Assembly (NCBI GenBank): GCA_023398955.1
Contig: JAEWRL010000177.1
Location: 76,713 to 140,712, forward strand
Direction of reading: 5' to 3'
From: Pseudomonadota bacterium
GTDB taxonomy: Bacteria > Myxococcota_A > Polyangia > Polyangiales > Polyangiaceae
DNA: 64,000 bases
Each line of letters starts with the position of its first letter. Position 1 is the stretch's first letter. The translations under genes were made by a program, and so were the position numbers. This document shows positions 17,859 to 26,414 of this stretch, in pieces. The notes under the pieces were generated by a model, which searched no databases, was not told the DNA's origin, and worked only from the letters and a program-made list of their open reading frames with translations.

Positions 17859-19043
17859 GTGTCTAGACGCATCTACATGGATAACGCGGCCACGAGCTTT
17901 CCAAAGCCCGCGGCCGTCTTCGAAGCCATGGCGGACTACGCCAAGCGGCTCGGGGCGAGTCCTGGCCGAGGCGCGTACCAAGAGGCGCGTGAGGCGGGGC
18001 AGCTGTTGGATCGCTGCCGCGAGCGAATCAACCTGCTGATCAATGGCCAGAGCTCGCGTCACGTCATTTTCACTCTGAACACGACGGACGCTTTGAACCT
18101 GGGCATACGCGGGCTGCTCCAGCCTGGCCATCACGCCATCACCACCTGGCTCGATCACAATTCCGTATTGCGGCCTCTGAACGCGCTGGCCGCGTCTGGC
18201 GTCGAGCAGACGCGCATCCCGTGCGATCCGACCACTGGCCTCGTGGATCCGCGGGAGATTGAACGGGCAATTCAGCCCAACACGCGGCTCATCGTCACGC
18301 TCGCCGGCTCCAACGTGACAGGCACGGTACAGCCGTTTCGAGAGATCGGCCGCGTCGCGAAGGATCACGGCATCCCCTTCTTGCTCGATGCGGCACAAGT
18401 GCTCGGTCACCTTCCCCTCGACGTGCAGCGAGATGGAATCGACCTGCTGGCCTTCCCCGGGCACAAGGGGCTGCTGGGTCCGCTCGGGACGGGGGGACTC
18501 TATATTCGCCCGGGAGTCGAGCGGCAGCTGCGGACGGTTCGCGAAGGCGGCACCGGATCGGTGAGCGAACTGGCTATTCAGCCGGATTTCCTGCCGGACC
18601 GCTACGAGGCGGGAAGTCACAACGCCATCGGCATCATCGGGCTCTCAGAAGGGGTTGGGTGGATCTTGGAGCGTGGTGTGGAGAGCATCTGGCAGCACGA
18701 GCGAAGTCTGACTCGGAGGATGCTGGAGCGGTTGGATGTGGGAATCGACGGTCTGAAGTTGTACGGGCCTCCCACCCTCGACCATCGCTGTGGAGTATTC
18801 TCCATTCGGGTGCGCGGCTACGATTCGCCGCAATCACTGTCGGATGCACTGGAGCAACGCTTCGGCATCCTCTCGCGTCCTGGGATTCATTGTGCACCGC
18901 TAGCTCACCAAATGCTCAAGACCGATCAGCTCGGCGGCACCACGCGATTGAGCTTCGGGCCATTCATCACGGAGGAGGACGTGGACTTTGCCGCCCACGC
19001 ACTCACCCAACTCGCCAGGGCGCGCGGACGTCTGGCGTCCTAG
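17859..19043 (+). CDS. Class V aminotransferase, cysteine desulfurase-like
   Basis: 394 codons from the GTG at 17859, which has a GGAGAGG site 4 nt upstream; the frame is open to 17664, but that part has no homology. The PLP fold is complete: YMDNAATSFPKP at the N-terminus, LVTLAGSNVTGTVQP and LLDAAQVLGHLPLDV, and the Schiff-base lysine in LAFPGHKGLLGP. The C-terminal domain has LSRPGIHCAPLAH, with a Cys where cysteine desulfurases keep their sulfur-carrying residue. Best fit is the branch annotated as cysteine desulfurase/selenocysteine lyase-like. No sulfur-transfer partners are nearby, so activity is uncertain. Confidence 0.88.
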   Translation: MSRRIYMDNAATSFPKPAAVFEAMADYAKRLGASPGRGAYQEAREAGQLLDRCRERINLLINGQSSRHVIFTLNTTDALNLGIRGLLQPGHHAITTWLDHNSVLRPLNALAASGVEQTRIPCDPTTGLVDPREIERAIQPNTRLIVTLAGSNVTGTVQPFREIGRVAKDHGIPFLLDAAQVLGHLPLDVQRDGIDLLAFPGHKGLLGPLGTGGLYIRPGVERQLRTVREGGTGSVSELAIQPDFLPDRYEAGSHNAIGIIGLSEGVGWILERGVESIWQHERSLTRRMLERLDVGIDGLKLYGPPTLDHRCGVFSIRVRGYDSPQSLSDALEQRFGILSRPGIHCAPLAHQMLKTDQLGGTTRLSFGPFITEEDVDFAAHALTQLARARGRLAS

Positions 19044-19100
19044 CGTGCAGCGTTCGGGAGCTCGCCGCGTGTCCGGGGCCCCAGACCACCTCGGGACCCC

Positions 19101-20456
19101 GTGACCACCAGCAGCGCCGAAGAGACCCTCCCCGAGACGTTGGGGAATGGCAGGTACGCGGTGACGAGGCTGTTGGGCCGCGGCGCTCAGGGACAGACGC
19201 TCGAGGCGGTGGACAAGCTCCAGGGCTGTCTCGTCACGATCAAGCGCTTTCGAGTCCGTGGTGCTCGCGGGTGGAAGGACGTGGAGCTGGCCGAGCGCGA
19301 GGCGCAGGTCTTGTCGACCCTCAGCCATCCGAGGCTCCCCCGCTATCTTGCCCACTTCGAGGAGGAAGGTTGCCTCTATCTCGTCACAGAAAGGATCGAA
19401 GGTCAGTCGCTCGATAGGATTGCCGGCACTCAGCCCCGGCTCGGGCGAGCCTGTCTTCTGCGGCTGCTCAAGGACTTGGGCGAGGCCCTCGAGTACCTCC
19501 ACTCGCGAGCTCCACCCATCATCCATCGGGATATCAAGCCCTCGAACATCCTTCGTCGGGAGGACGGTTCCTTCGTCCTCGTGGATTTCGGGTCCGTCCG
19601 AGATCGTCTGCGCCCAGAGGGCGGAAGCACAGTGGTCGGTACCTTCGGATTCATGGCGCCGGAACAGTTTCAGGGGCGCGCGGTGCCAGCGACGGATATC
19701 TACGGATTGGGGGTGACGGTTCTTCAGCTCGCTACAGGTATCTCACCGGAGCAATTGCCGCACCGAGGGCTCGCCATCGACGTGAAAGCAAGTGCTGGGA
19801 CCTTGCTCCCGCCCGCTTGGGTGCAGTTGATCGAACGCATGGTGGAGCCCGATCCAGACGAGCGCGTCGTACACCTGACAGCGGAGCTTCACGCGCTGGA
19901 GTGGCAGGAAGCCGCCCACGAGCGAAGCTATGTATCGGCCCCGAGTATGGGCGACCAGCACGGTCGCGCGCGTACGCGCGCAGCGCCATGGTCGGACGGA
20001 GAACGAGGTTGGCCAAGCGGTTCGTCGCGAGTTCCCCCCTACGACGCTCCGGCTTGGGAGCGAGGCGAGTTGGGGGACCTACTCTCGTTCATCGCGCAAT
20101 CCCCGGCGCGGAAGGCAGTGCTGGTCGGTTTGGCGATCGGGCGCATCGTCGTGCATCTCGCGCTGCATGCGTTGCTTCCGGCGGTGCTACTGCTCCTGAG
20201 CGTGTTCTTCGGTCCGGCGTTTCGTCGCGCCGCGGGGGCCGTCAACCATGGGGGTGACCTGGCGTGCGCAGCGATGCGGCGTGCCTCTCTGGGGATTCGC
20301 GCCCACTCCAGGCGGCGGCGCCGCGGTCGCCACGGAAGGCGGGCTCGCGTTGACGACAGAGGTCCGCAGCGGCGCACTCGGGTGGACTCGAGCTCGGAGT
20401 CTGAGCGTGACTCATGGCCCGATTCCCACGCATCGGAGCGGCGCCGTCACCGGTGA
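19101..20456 (+). CDS. Membrane-anchored Ser/Thr protein kinase
   Basis: 451 codons from a GTG. The kinase domain covers residues ~18-275 with all core motifs: LGRGAQGQT (Gly loop), TIKRF (Lys), HRDIKPSNIL (catalytic loop), VDFGSVRD (metal Asp) and FMAPEQF. After a Pro/Ser-rich linker comes a hydrophobic stretch at ~335-375 (VVHLALHALLPAVLLLLSVFF) that should insert in the membrane. The last ~75 residues are Arg/Ser-rich and look unlike coding sequence. The +1 frame here (20248-20550) reads as a more ordinary protein, so a frameshift or sequencing error near 20240-20280 is possible. Its targets are unknown; a PP2C phosphatase lies 31 kb away. Confidence 0.88.
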   Translation: MTTSSAEETLPETLGNGRYAVTRLLGRGAQGQTLEAVDKLQGCLVTIKRFRVRGARGWKDVELAEREAQVLSTLSHPRLPRYLAHFEEEGCLYLVTERIEGQSLDRIAGTQPRLGRACLLRLLKDLGEALEYLHSRAPPIIHRDIKPSNILRREDGSFVLVDFGSVRDRLRPEGGSTVVGTFGFMAPEQFQGRAVPATDIYGLGVTVLQLATGISPEQLPHRGLAIDVKASAGTLLPPAWVQLIERMVEPDPDERVVHLTAELHALEWQEAAHERSYVSAPSMGDQHGRARTRAAPWSDGERGWPSGSSRVPPYDAPAWERGELGDLLSFIAQSPARKAVLVGLAIGRIVVHLALHALLPAVLLLLSVFFGPAFRRAAGAVNHGGDLACAAMRRASLGIRAHSRRRRRGRHGRRARVDDRGPQRRTRVDSSSESERDSWPDSHASERRRHR

Positions 20457-20477
20457 CGACAAGGAGCGATTGGCCGC

Positions 20478-21548
20478 TCAATCGGAGCTCGAGTTCCCAT
20501 CTTTCCGGCGCGGGCTCAAGTCTGGAATGACGCGCGCGACGCGTGCCTGAACGATTTCCCTGACGAGCGACCACAGCGAGTCATCGTCCTCGGTTTCAGC
20601 GAGGATGCCCAACGGCAACTGGAAGCCGCCCTTGTCAGCACGACCTCCGCCGTAGGGGCGCCCGTGTGGATCCGTTCCGAAGGCGTTCTGCATGAACGTC
20701 GCTGGGTCCACGCTGGGGCTCGTGGTGCGAAGTGAGCCATCGATGCGACCTTCGACGATCCCGTACACCAGGACGGTATCGATGTCCTCACGCCTCAATA
20801 TGAAGTCAGCTGCGGTCGGGATCGCGTCCCGATTGACGGCCGAGACTCTGCCGACCCCCGCAAGCGCGAAGTCCCGAATGACCTCGATCTCGATGAGCGC
20901 CCGCTTTACGACCTTCATTGCTTCGGCGCTGATGGTGCGGCGGCCAAGCCGGCTGAGGATATCCGAATCGCAATAGGGCTTTAGGTACGCCGCCGCCCTG
21001 AAGTCTGCCGGAGATGCCAGAGTGAAGTCGTCCGTGTCCGTTTGTAATCCAAAGAACATTGCAGTAGCGATTGTTGCATCGCTCCGGCCTTCGCCCTTCA
21101 AAGGCGCTAGTCCCTGCTCCATGTACTGCGCGTAGAGCGTACAGGTTGCACCCACGTCCGGCTGAACGTCGACGAACGGCGCGCGAGGCATCGTTCCGGG
21201 ACGATGGTGATCGACGATAGTGAGCAGCTCAAGGTGCGGAGGCAGCAGAATGGTGGCCTCGCTGCTGCTGGCATCCACCAGGGAAAGGTAGCCGTAGTCC
21301 GCAAGATCCTTGGTTTCCGTCACCTTCAGGAGAGGAACGTTCAGCAGCTTCACCAGCGCCCGATTCTCAGAGCGCGAGAGCGGCAGAACGTGTGCAATGG
21401 ACGAGGCGACCCCGAGGTGCTCACAGATGCGCTGGTGTGCAAGCGCACTCCCTATCGCATCAGGATCGGGGTGGCCCCCTAGCAGAATCACCAAGGGTTT
21501 ATCCTTGGCTTGGGACAGCACCTGCTCTAGTTCTTGCCACTTATCCAT
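20478..21548 (-). CDS. DHH-family phosphoesterase (NrnA-like)
   Basis: 356 codons from the ATG at 21548; an upstream extension to 21647 lacks homology. It begins with the DHH-family motif GGHPDPDAIGSAL, which supplies metal ligands. The DHH motif itself (LTIVDHHRPGT) and FFGLQTDTDDF follow, and the DHHA1-like C-terminal end has GRPYGGGRADKGGFQLP. Members are bifunctional oligoribonuclease/PAP phosphatases or cyclic-dinucleotide and 3'-5' exonucleases. The glycine-rich end departs from the usual GGGHxxAAG, so the exact substrate is uncertain. It is convergent with the kinase gene; their stops are 21 bp apart. Confidence 0.88.
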   Translation of the reverse strand: MDKWQELEQVLSQAKDKPLVILLGGHPDPDAIGSALAHQRICEHLGVASSIAHVLPLSRSENRALVKLLNVPLLKVTETKDLADYGYLSLVDASSSEATILLPPHLELLTIVDHHRPGTMPRAPFVDVQPDVGATCTLYAQYMEQGLAPLKGEGRSDATIATAMFFGLQTDTDDFTLASPADFRAAAYLKPYCDSDILSRLGRRTISAEAMKVVKRALIEIEVIRDFALAGVGRVSAVNRDAIPTAADFILRREDIDTVLVYGIVEGRIDGSLRTTSPSVDPATFMQNAFGTDPHGRPYGGGRADKGGFQLPLGILAETEDDDSLWSLVREIVQARVARVIPDLSPRRKDGNSSSD

Positions 21549-22111
21549 GATTGAGTCGCTGTCAGCTCTTCCAGAGAGCCCCCACGTGGTCGGTCGGCGT
21601 CTCCCAAGCGTCCACCTGCAAACATATCTTGCGTCCCAGGCCGCCACCCGTTGCGTTGTTGGCTGAATGGATTACCCGGCCAGTGGCGGCGATGCGCGTA
21701 TCGGTGCCGCACTCGGTACGGGAACTTCGGTGACGCCTGGGGACAAACAACCGGGGCGAAGCATGCAGCGTAGGAGCGAAGCTGGCCAGCGCTTGTCAAA
21801 TCACCTGACATTTCAGTGGCTTGCCAACAGCGTTCAATGCTTCGGCAGCACGAACGAGTGGTATCGAAGACGAACAGGGTGGCCGGTTGCTTCGCTCCCG
21901 GCGTGGGTGCACGCGATTGGCTGCGCCAGCGCGCGGCTGCCGTACTCCGACCTCCCGCGCAGGACATATGCTTGGGTGTCCGCCCCGCCCGCGGAGGCGT
22001 ACTGTGTGGTGACCCTCTGGTTCGGCCACCGCAACGTGCTGACAGGTGGGGCCCCCAAGCGCAAAAAAGGATCTTGACCGCCAGCGCCGAACGTCGCAGA
22101 AGTTACGGGCC
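21549..22111. other. Upstream region of the branched-chain amino acid operon
   Basis: About 560 bp without a supported gene, between the divergent DHH gene and the ilv leader. ORFs here lack signals, domains or plausible ribosome sites. The leader transcript must start in this region. A TTGACC at 22074-22079 could be a -35 element, but no good -10 is found at the right distance, so I do not call a promoter. Confidence 0.4.
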
Positions 22112-22243
22112 ATGTCAGCGAGAGCCCCAGAGCAGCACTGCGCCGCGACTTGCGGTCGGGTCGTTCCGGTGGGCTCGCTCGTGGGCAGCAGCATCGTACT
22201 CGTACTCGGCGTAGTAATTAGCCAGGGTGCGGTGGCTGTCTAA
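22112..22243 (+). CDS. Branched-chain amino acid leader peptide (attenuator ORF)
   Basis: 43 codons from an ATG with AGAAG 9 nt upstream. The C-terminal 27 residues contain 10 Val, 3 Leu and 2 Ile, including IVLVLGVVI, where eight of nine codons are for branched-chain amino acids. The gene ends GAVAV then TAA at 22241-22243, just before the antiterminator/terminator structures in front of ilvB. Four of the ten Val codons are GTA, which looks rarer than GTC or GTG in neighbouring genes. This is the composition and position expected of an ilv-type leader whose translation rate reports charged tRNA. Relation to characterised leaders is by mechanism only; the sequence itself is not one I recognise. 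Confidence 0.85.
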   Translation: MSARAPEQHCAATCGRVVPVGSLVGSSIVLVLGVVISQGAVAV

Positions 22244-22281
22244 CGCTTCGCTAACGAGCCAAGACCAAGCCCCCGCACCCT
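22224..22281 (+). promoter_or_regulatory. Antiterminator stem of the ilv attenuator
   Basis: AGGGTGCGGTGGCT at 22224-22237 can pair with AGCCCCCGCACCCT at 22268-22281 over 14 positions with one mismatch, enclosing a 30-nt loop. The 5' arm lies inside the last codons of the leader peptide. A ribosome stalled on the Val/Leu/Ile codons (22190-22220) leaves it free to pair, while a ribosome at the stop codon (22241) would cover it. The 3' arm overlaps the left half of the terminator, so the two structures exclude each other. A small hairpin, AGCCA/TGGCT around 22219-22236, would hold the 5' arm in its loop when the leader is not translated. Confidence 0.82.
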
Positions 22282-22304
22282 CAACCGGTGCGGGGTTTTT
22301 TTTT
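22271..22304 (+). terminator. Intrinsic terminator of the ilv attenuator
   Basis: CCCCGCACC (22271-22279) pairs perfectly with GGTGCGGGG (22287-22295) around a 7-nt loop, followed by nine T residues (22296-22304). It sits 41 bp before the ilvB start codon on the same strand, so it must be read through for ilvB to be made. Together with the antiterminator and the leader peptide it makes a complete attenuator. Confidence 0.95.
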
Positions 22305-22345
22305 GATCCCACATGCCGAGTAAGCGGCCCACCAGGAGACGACAA

Positions 22346-24154
22346 GTGACGGCAATGAAAACCGAGCCCACGACATTTCAACCGGATCCCAGCGAGCAGT
22401 CCACGGCCCAGGATGTCCGCATTGGCGCCCAAATCATCTGGGAAGCCTTGATGCGGGAGGGGGTGGATGTGGTGTTCGGGTATCCCGGCGGTGCCATCAT
22501 GCCCGCATACGACAGTCTGCCAGGCTACCCGATTCATCATGTGCTCGTCAGGCACGAACAGGGGGCCGCGCACATGGCGGAGGGTTATGCACGCGCCTCC
22601 GGTAAGGTTGGCGTCGCTGTTGCCACCTCGGGGCCGGGAGCCACGAACCTCACGACGGGCATCGCCGATGCGATGTTGGACTCCATCCCCATCGTTTGCA
22701 TTACTGGGCAAGTGACGTCAACGCTGCTCGGAAGCGACGCCTTTCAGGAGGTGGACATCACGGGAGTCACCTTGCCGATCACGAAGCACAATTTCCTCGT
22801 GACGCGCCCCGAGGACATTGCGCCCGCCATCAAGAGAGCCTTCTATATTGCGAAGTCTGGACGTCCTGGTCCTGTGGTCGTGGATATCACGAAGGACGCC
22901 ATGCAGAAGAGCTGCGTTCTACTATGGGATGACGGCCCCGTGCAGCTTCCGGGGTATCGTCCCGAGTATCACCCCTTGCCCGACGAGTTCGCCCAAGCGC
23001 TGGCGATGATCCACGCGGCGAAGCGCCCGCTCATCCTTGCTGGCCACGGCATCATCAAGGCGAACGCCTCTGCAAAGCTCTTGGAGTTCGTCACCAAGAG
23101 CGACATTCCGGTCGCGCTCACCCTTCTGGGCTTGGGCGGCTTTCCAGCCTCCCATCCTCGCAGTCTTGGTATGATGGGCATGCATGGAGAGGCCTGGGTC
23201 AATACTGCGATCCAGGAATCGGATCTGCTCATCGCGCTCGGGATGCGGTTCGACGATAGGGTTACAGGTAACCTGAAGACCTATGCAAACAAGGCAAAGA
23301 AGATTCACGTCGAGCTCGATCCCGCCGAGATCAACAAGAATGTCAAGGTGGATCTGCCGCTCGTCGGCGATGTCCGCGAGATACTTTCGCTACTGACACC
23401 GAAGGTGGAGCGTCGCGATCGGACCTCGTGGATCGAGCGAATCGATGCGCTGAAAGGCGAATCAGCGGTCATCGACATCAAGGAGTTGCCGGATAGCGGG
23501 GTCCTGTACGCCGCCCACGTCATTCACGATCTGTGGCGAGCGACTGAGGGTAAGGCCATTGTCGCCTCCGACGTCGGGCAGCATCAGATGTGGGAGGCTC
23601 AGTACTACAAGCACGACTATCCCAAGAAGCTCATCACTTCTGGCGGCCTTGGTACCATGGGTTTTGGCCTTCCGGCGGCGATCGGTGCCCGGTTTGCGTG
23701 TCCCGACGAGGAGATCTGGGTCGTTTGCGGCGATGGAGGATTTCAGATGACGGCCGCAGAGCTTGCAACCATTGCCCAGGAGGACATCAAGATTAACATT
23801 GCCATCATCAACAACGGATACTTGGGTATGGTGCGGCAGTGGCAGCAGTTCTTCTACGAGCGCCGCTACGTGGCGACGCCCATGAAGAGCCCAGACTTCG
23901 TGAAGCTTGCCGAGGCTCACGGGCTCAAAGGCATCCGCGTCACCCAGCGGAGCGAGGTCGATGCGGCCATCGCCGAAGCAATATCGAGCAAGGTGACCAC
24001 GCTCATCGACTTCCGTGTCGCACAAGAGGACAGCGTGTACCCGATGGTCCCAGCGGGTGCCGACCTGGACCAGATGATCAGACGGCCCACTCAGGTTCCG
24101 GCAGCGGCGGGCCTGGACCACAATCCCATCTTCGAGACCGGACAGGACAAGTGA
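22346..24154 (+). CDS. ilvB: Acetolactate synthase large subunit
   Basis: 602 codons from the GTG at 22346, which has AGGAGA six bases upstream; alternatives are an upstream ATG at 22313, only nine bases after the terminator T-run, and an ATG at 22355 with poor spacing. It catalyses the first common step of valine/leucine/isoleucine synthesis: TPP-dependent condensation of pyruvate with pyruvate or 2-oxobutyrate. Visible features are GYPGGAIMPAYD, the catalytic-Glu segment VRHEQGAAHMAEGYA, SGPGATNLTTGIADA, and the TPP/Mg motif GDGGFQMTAAELATIAQE ... NNGYLGMVRQWQ. It is followed after 2 bp by ilvN, with which it forms the holoenzyme, and is controlled by the attenuator. Confidence 0.96.
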   Translation: MTAMKTEPTTFQPDPSEQSTAQDVRIGAQIIWEALMREGVDVVFGYPGGAIMPAYDSLPGYPIHHVLVRHEQGAAHMAEGYARASGKVGVAVATSGPGATNLTTGIADAMLDSIPIVCITGQVTSTLLGSDAFQEVDITGVTLPITKHNFLVTRPEDIAPAIKRAFYIAKSGRPGPVVVDITKDAMQKSCVLLWDDGPVQLPGYRPEYHPLPDEFAQALAMIHAAKRPLILAGHGIIKANASAKLLEFVTKSDIPVALTLLGLGGFPASHPRSLGMMGMHGEAWVNTAIQESDLLIALGMRFDDRVTGNLKTYANKAKKIHVELDPAEINKNVKVDLPLVGDVREILSLLTPKVERRDRTSWIERIDALKGESAVIDIKELPDSGVLYAAHVIHDLWRATEGKAIVASDVGQHQMWEAQYYKHDYPKKLITSGGLGTMGFGLPAAIGARFACPDEEIWVVCGDGGFQMTAAELATIAQEDIKINIAIINNGYLGMVRQWQQFFYERRYVATPMKSPDFVKLAEAHGLKGIRVTQRSEVDAAIAEAISSKVTTLIDFRVAQEDSVYPMVPAGADLDQMIRRPTQVPAAAGLDHNPIFETGQDK

Positions 24155-24156
24155 CA

Positions 24157-24699
24157 ATGAACTCGTTACGCACCTTCGTTGCTTACGTCGAAGACCAGCC
24201 GGGCGTGCTCAATCGCATCGCGTCCCTATTTCGACGTCGAGGCTACAACATCAACTCGCTGAACGTCGGTCGCACGCACGAGCCAGGCATCTCACGAATG
24301 ACGTTCGTCGTTCAGGCCGATGACGACATGGGGCGGCGTATCGCCGCCAACCTGTACAAGCTGGTGAACGTCATTAGCGTCGAAGACATCACGCACGCGG
24401 AATCCGTGACGCGTGATCTGGCGCTGATCAAGGTGGCAGTGGGGCCGGAGCAGCGAGCGGAAGTCTTGCAGCTTTGCGAGGTCTTTCGAGCTCGTGTCGT
24501 CGACATCGGGCCAGACTCACTCATCGCGGAGAGCACCGGATCGCCCGACAAAATAGAGGGCTTCTTGCGCGTCTTGCAGCCCTTCGGCATCGTGGAGATG
24601 GTCCAGACGGGCCGCATCGCGATGACCCGAGGAGCTGAGGGACAAGCCGCAAAGGCTGCTAGGATGAGCGTCGCCCACGGTGGCATATCCGCCGCCTAG
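24157..24699 (+). CDS. ilvN: Acetolactate synthase small (regulatory) subunit
   Basis: 180 codons from the ATG at 24157; a GTG at 24151 overlapping the ilvB stop is an alternative, but AGGA is 9 nt from the ATG and only 3 nt from the GTG. An ACT domain occupies residues ~3-75 (TFVAYVEDQPGVLNRIASLF, RGYNINSLNVG), where valine feedback binding occurs in the family. The C-terminal domain (residues ~80-165: FRARVVDIGPDSLIAESTG) completes the usual IlvH-type architecture. It activates and gives feedback sensitivity to IlvB. Confidence 0.96.
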   Translation: MNSLRTFVAYVEDQPGVLNRIASLFRRRGYNINSLNVGRTHEPGISRMTFVVQADDDMGRRIAANLYKLVNVISVEDITHAESVTRDLALIKVAVGPEQRAEVLQLCEVFRARVVDIGPDSLIAESTGSPDKIEGFLRVLQPFGIVEMVQTGRIAMTRGAEGQAAKAARMSVAHGGISAA

Positions 24700-24730
24700 T
24701 GATCGCTCGTAATCAGGTTGGAGACGCCAA

Positions 24731-26410
24731 ATGACCAGTTCACAGGATGGCGTAGGAGAGTCCGGTTCCGCCTACGTACGTGTTTTTGATACGACTCTGA
24801 GAGATGGAGAACAGTCGCCGGGTGCGACCCTGACCTCTGGCGAGAAGCTGGAAGTGGCCAAGGCCCTCGCCCGCCTCGGCGTCGATGTGATCGAGGCAGG
24901 CTTCCCGGCGGCATCCCCCGACGACCTCGAGGCCGTCAAACGAATTGCAGCGACGGTGGGTTGTGAGCCCGTACCAGGGAGGCCTGATCCGCGCCTCCCT
25001 GCCGTCTGTGGCCTTGCGCGAGCGAACAAGAAGGACATCGACCGGGCCTGGGAGGCGGTCCAGCAGGCGCGCTTCCCACGCATTCACACCTTCCTGGCTA
25101 CCTCGCCGATACACAGGGAGCACAAGCTCCGCATGTCGAAGGAGCAGGTGCTCGCCAGAACCGTCGAAATGGTGGCCTATGCGCGCAGCCTGTGCGGTGA
25201 CATCGAGTTCAGCCCGGAGGATGCAGGTCGAACCGAACCGGCGTTCTTGTACGAGGTGCTCGCAGCTGCCATCGAATCGGGAGCGACGACTCTAAACATT
25301 CCGGACACGGTCGGGTACACCTTGCCTGACGAGTTCGGGGAGCTGATCGCCGGAATCATGGCCAACGTGCACGGTATCGGGCGCGCCGTCGTGTCCGTGC
25401 ACTGCCACAATGATCTGGGTCTTGCGACAGCCAACACGATCGCCGGAATCAAGGCGGGGGCGCGTCAGGCGGAGGTAACCATCAACGGTATCGGGGAGCG
25501 CGCGGGCAATACCTCGCTCGAGGAGGTCGTCATGACCTTGCATACTCGGCATCCCGTGTTCGGCCTACGGACGGGCGTGGACACGACCCAGTTGACGAGG
25601 ACGAGCAAGCTCGTGAGTGCCCGTACCGGTATCTTGGTTCAGCCGAACAAGGCGATCGTCGGTGCCAACGCTTTTGCTCACGAGGCCGGTATCCACCAAG
25701 ATGGCATGTTGAAGCATGCCGAGACCTATGAGATCATGCGGCCGGAGACAGTAGGAGCGACGAAGTCGCAGCTGGTCCTCGGGAAGCACTCCGGGCGCCA
25801 CGCGTTCGCCGTTAGGCTCCGAGAACTCGGCTATTCCATGGCGGACCCGGGCGTGGACGCTGCGTTTCAGCGATTCAAGGTCCTTGCAGACAAGAAGAAG
25901 AGCATCACCGACGCCGATCTGGAAGCGTTGGCGCTATCGGAGGAGGGCAAGGGCTTGGAGCATTATAGGCTGGAGGGTTTGCAGGTTGCATGCGGGACCT
26001 TGGGGATGCCCACGGCGACGGTGCGGCTCAGGGATCCCCAGGGCGTCCTGCATACGGTGGCTGCCGTGGGGACGGGGCCAGTCGATGCTGCGTTCAGCGC
26101 CATCGACCAGATCGTGCGGATCCCGGCGGAGCTCCTCGAGTACAATATCAACGCCATCACGGAAGGTATCGACGCTCTGGGCGAGTCGAGCGTGCGTCTA
26201 CGCGCTCGGGACGTAGATAACGCGGTTCATGCACAACGTTCGAGCCAAGCAGCGGTCTTCCATGGCCATGCGGCGGACACTGACGTGATTGTAGCCAGCA
26301 CCAAGGCGTACTTGGCTGCGCTCAACCGCCTCATCACGGCGTTCAACACCGAGCACTGGCCGGAGCGTGCGCCCATGTCGGAACCGCCAGCGGCAAGGAC
26401 GGGAGTCTGA
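24731..26410 (+). CDS. leuA: 2-Isopropylmalate synthase
   Basis: 559 codons with a TTGGAGACGCCAA ribosome site 31 bp after ilvN. It condenses acetyl-CoA with 2-oxoisovalerate, committing carbon to leucine. The HMGL-like TIM barrel has [24 protein letters not shown] and the metal motif [13 protein letters not shown] with [14 protein letters not shown]. The C-terminal LeuA dimerisation/leucine-sensing domain follows (residues ~390-530; [18 protein letters not shown]). The Gly/Pro-rich tail is a little longer than usual. It sits in one run with ilvBN, cimA and leuB. Confidence 0.95.
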   Translation: MTSSQDGVGESGSAYVRVFDTTLRDGEQSPGATLTSGEKLEVAKALARLGVDVIEAGFPAASPDDLEAVKRIAATVGCEPVPGRPDPRLPAVCGLARANKKDIDRAWEAVQQARFPRIHTFLATSPIHREHKLRMSKEQVLARTVEMVAYARSLCGDIEFSPEDAGRTEPAFLYEVLAAAIESGATTLNIPDTVGYTLPDEFGELIAGIMANVHGIGRAVVSVHCHNDLGLATANTIAGIKAGARQAEVTINGIGERAGNTSLEEVVMTLHTRHPVFGLRTGVDTTQLTRTSKLVSARTGILVQPNKAIVGANAFAHEAGIHQDGMLKHAETYEIMRPETVGATKSQLVLGKHSGRHAFAVRLRELGYSMADPGVDAAFQRFKVLADKKKSITDADLEALALSEEGKGLEHYRLEGLQVACGTLGMPTATVRLRDPQGVLHTVAAVGTGPVDAAFSAIDQIVRIPAELLEYNINAITEGIDALGESSVRLRARDVDNAVHAQRSSQAAVFHGHAADTDVIVASTKAYLAALNRLITAFNTEHWPERAPMSEPPAARTGV

Positions 26411-26414
26411 CGCG

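Noticed and set aside
16983..18620. 545-codon minus-strand ORF over the OmpA and aminotransferase genes
   Set aside because: Antisense shadow; composition lacks any domain and both plus-strand genes are clear.
22074..22102. Promoter-like TTGACC upstream of the ilv leader
   Set aside because: No matching -10 element at the correct spacing; not called as a promoter.
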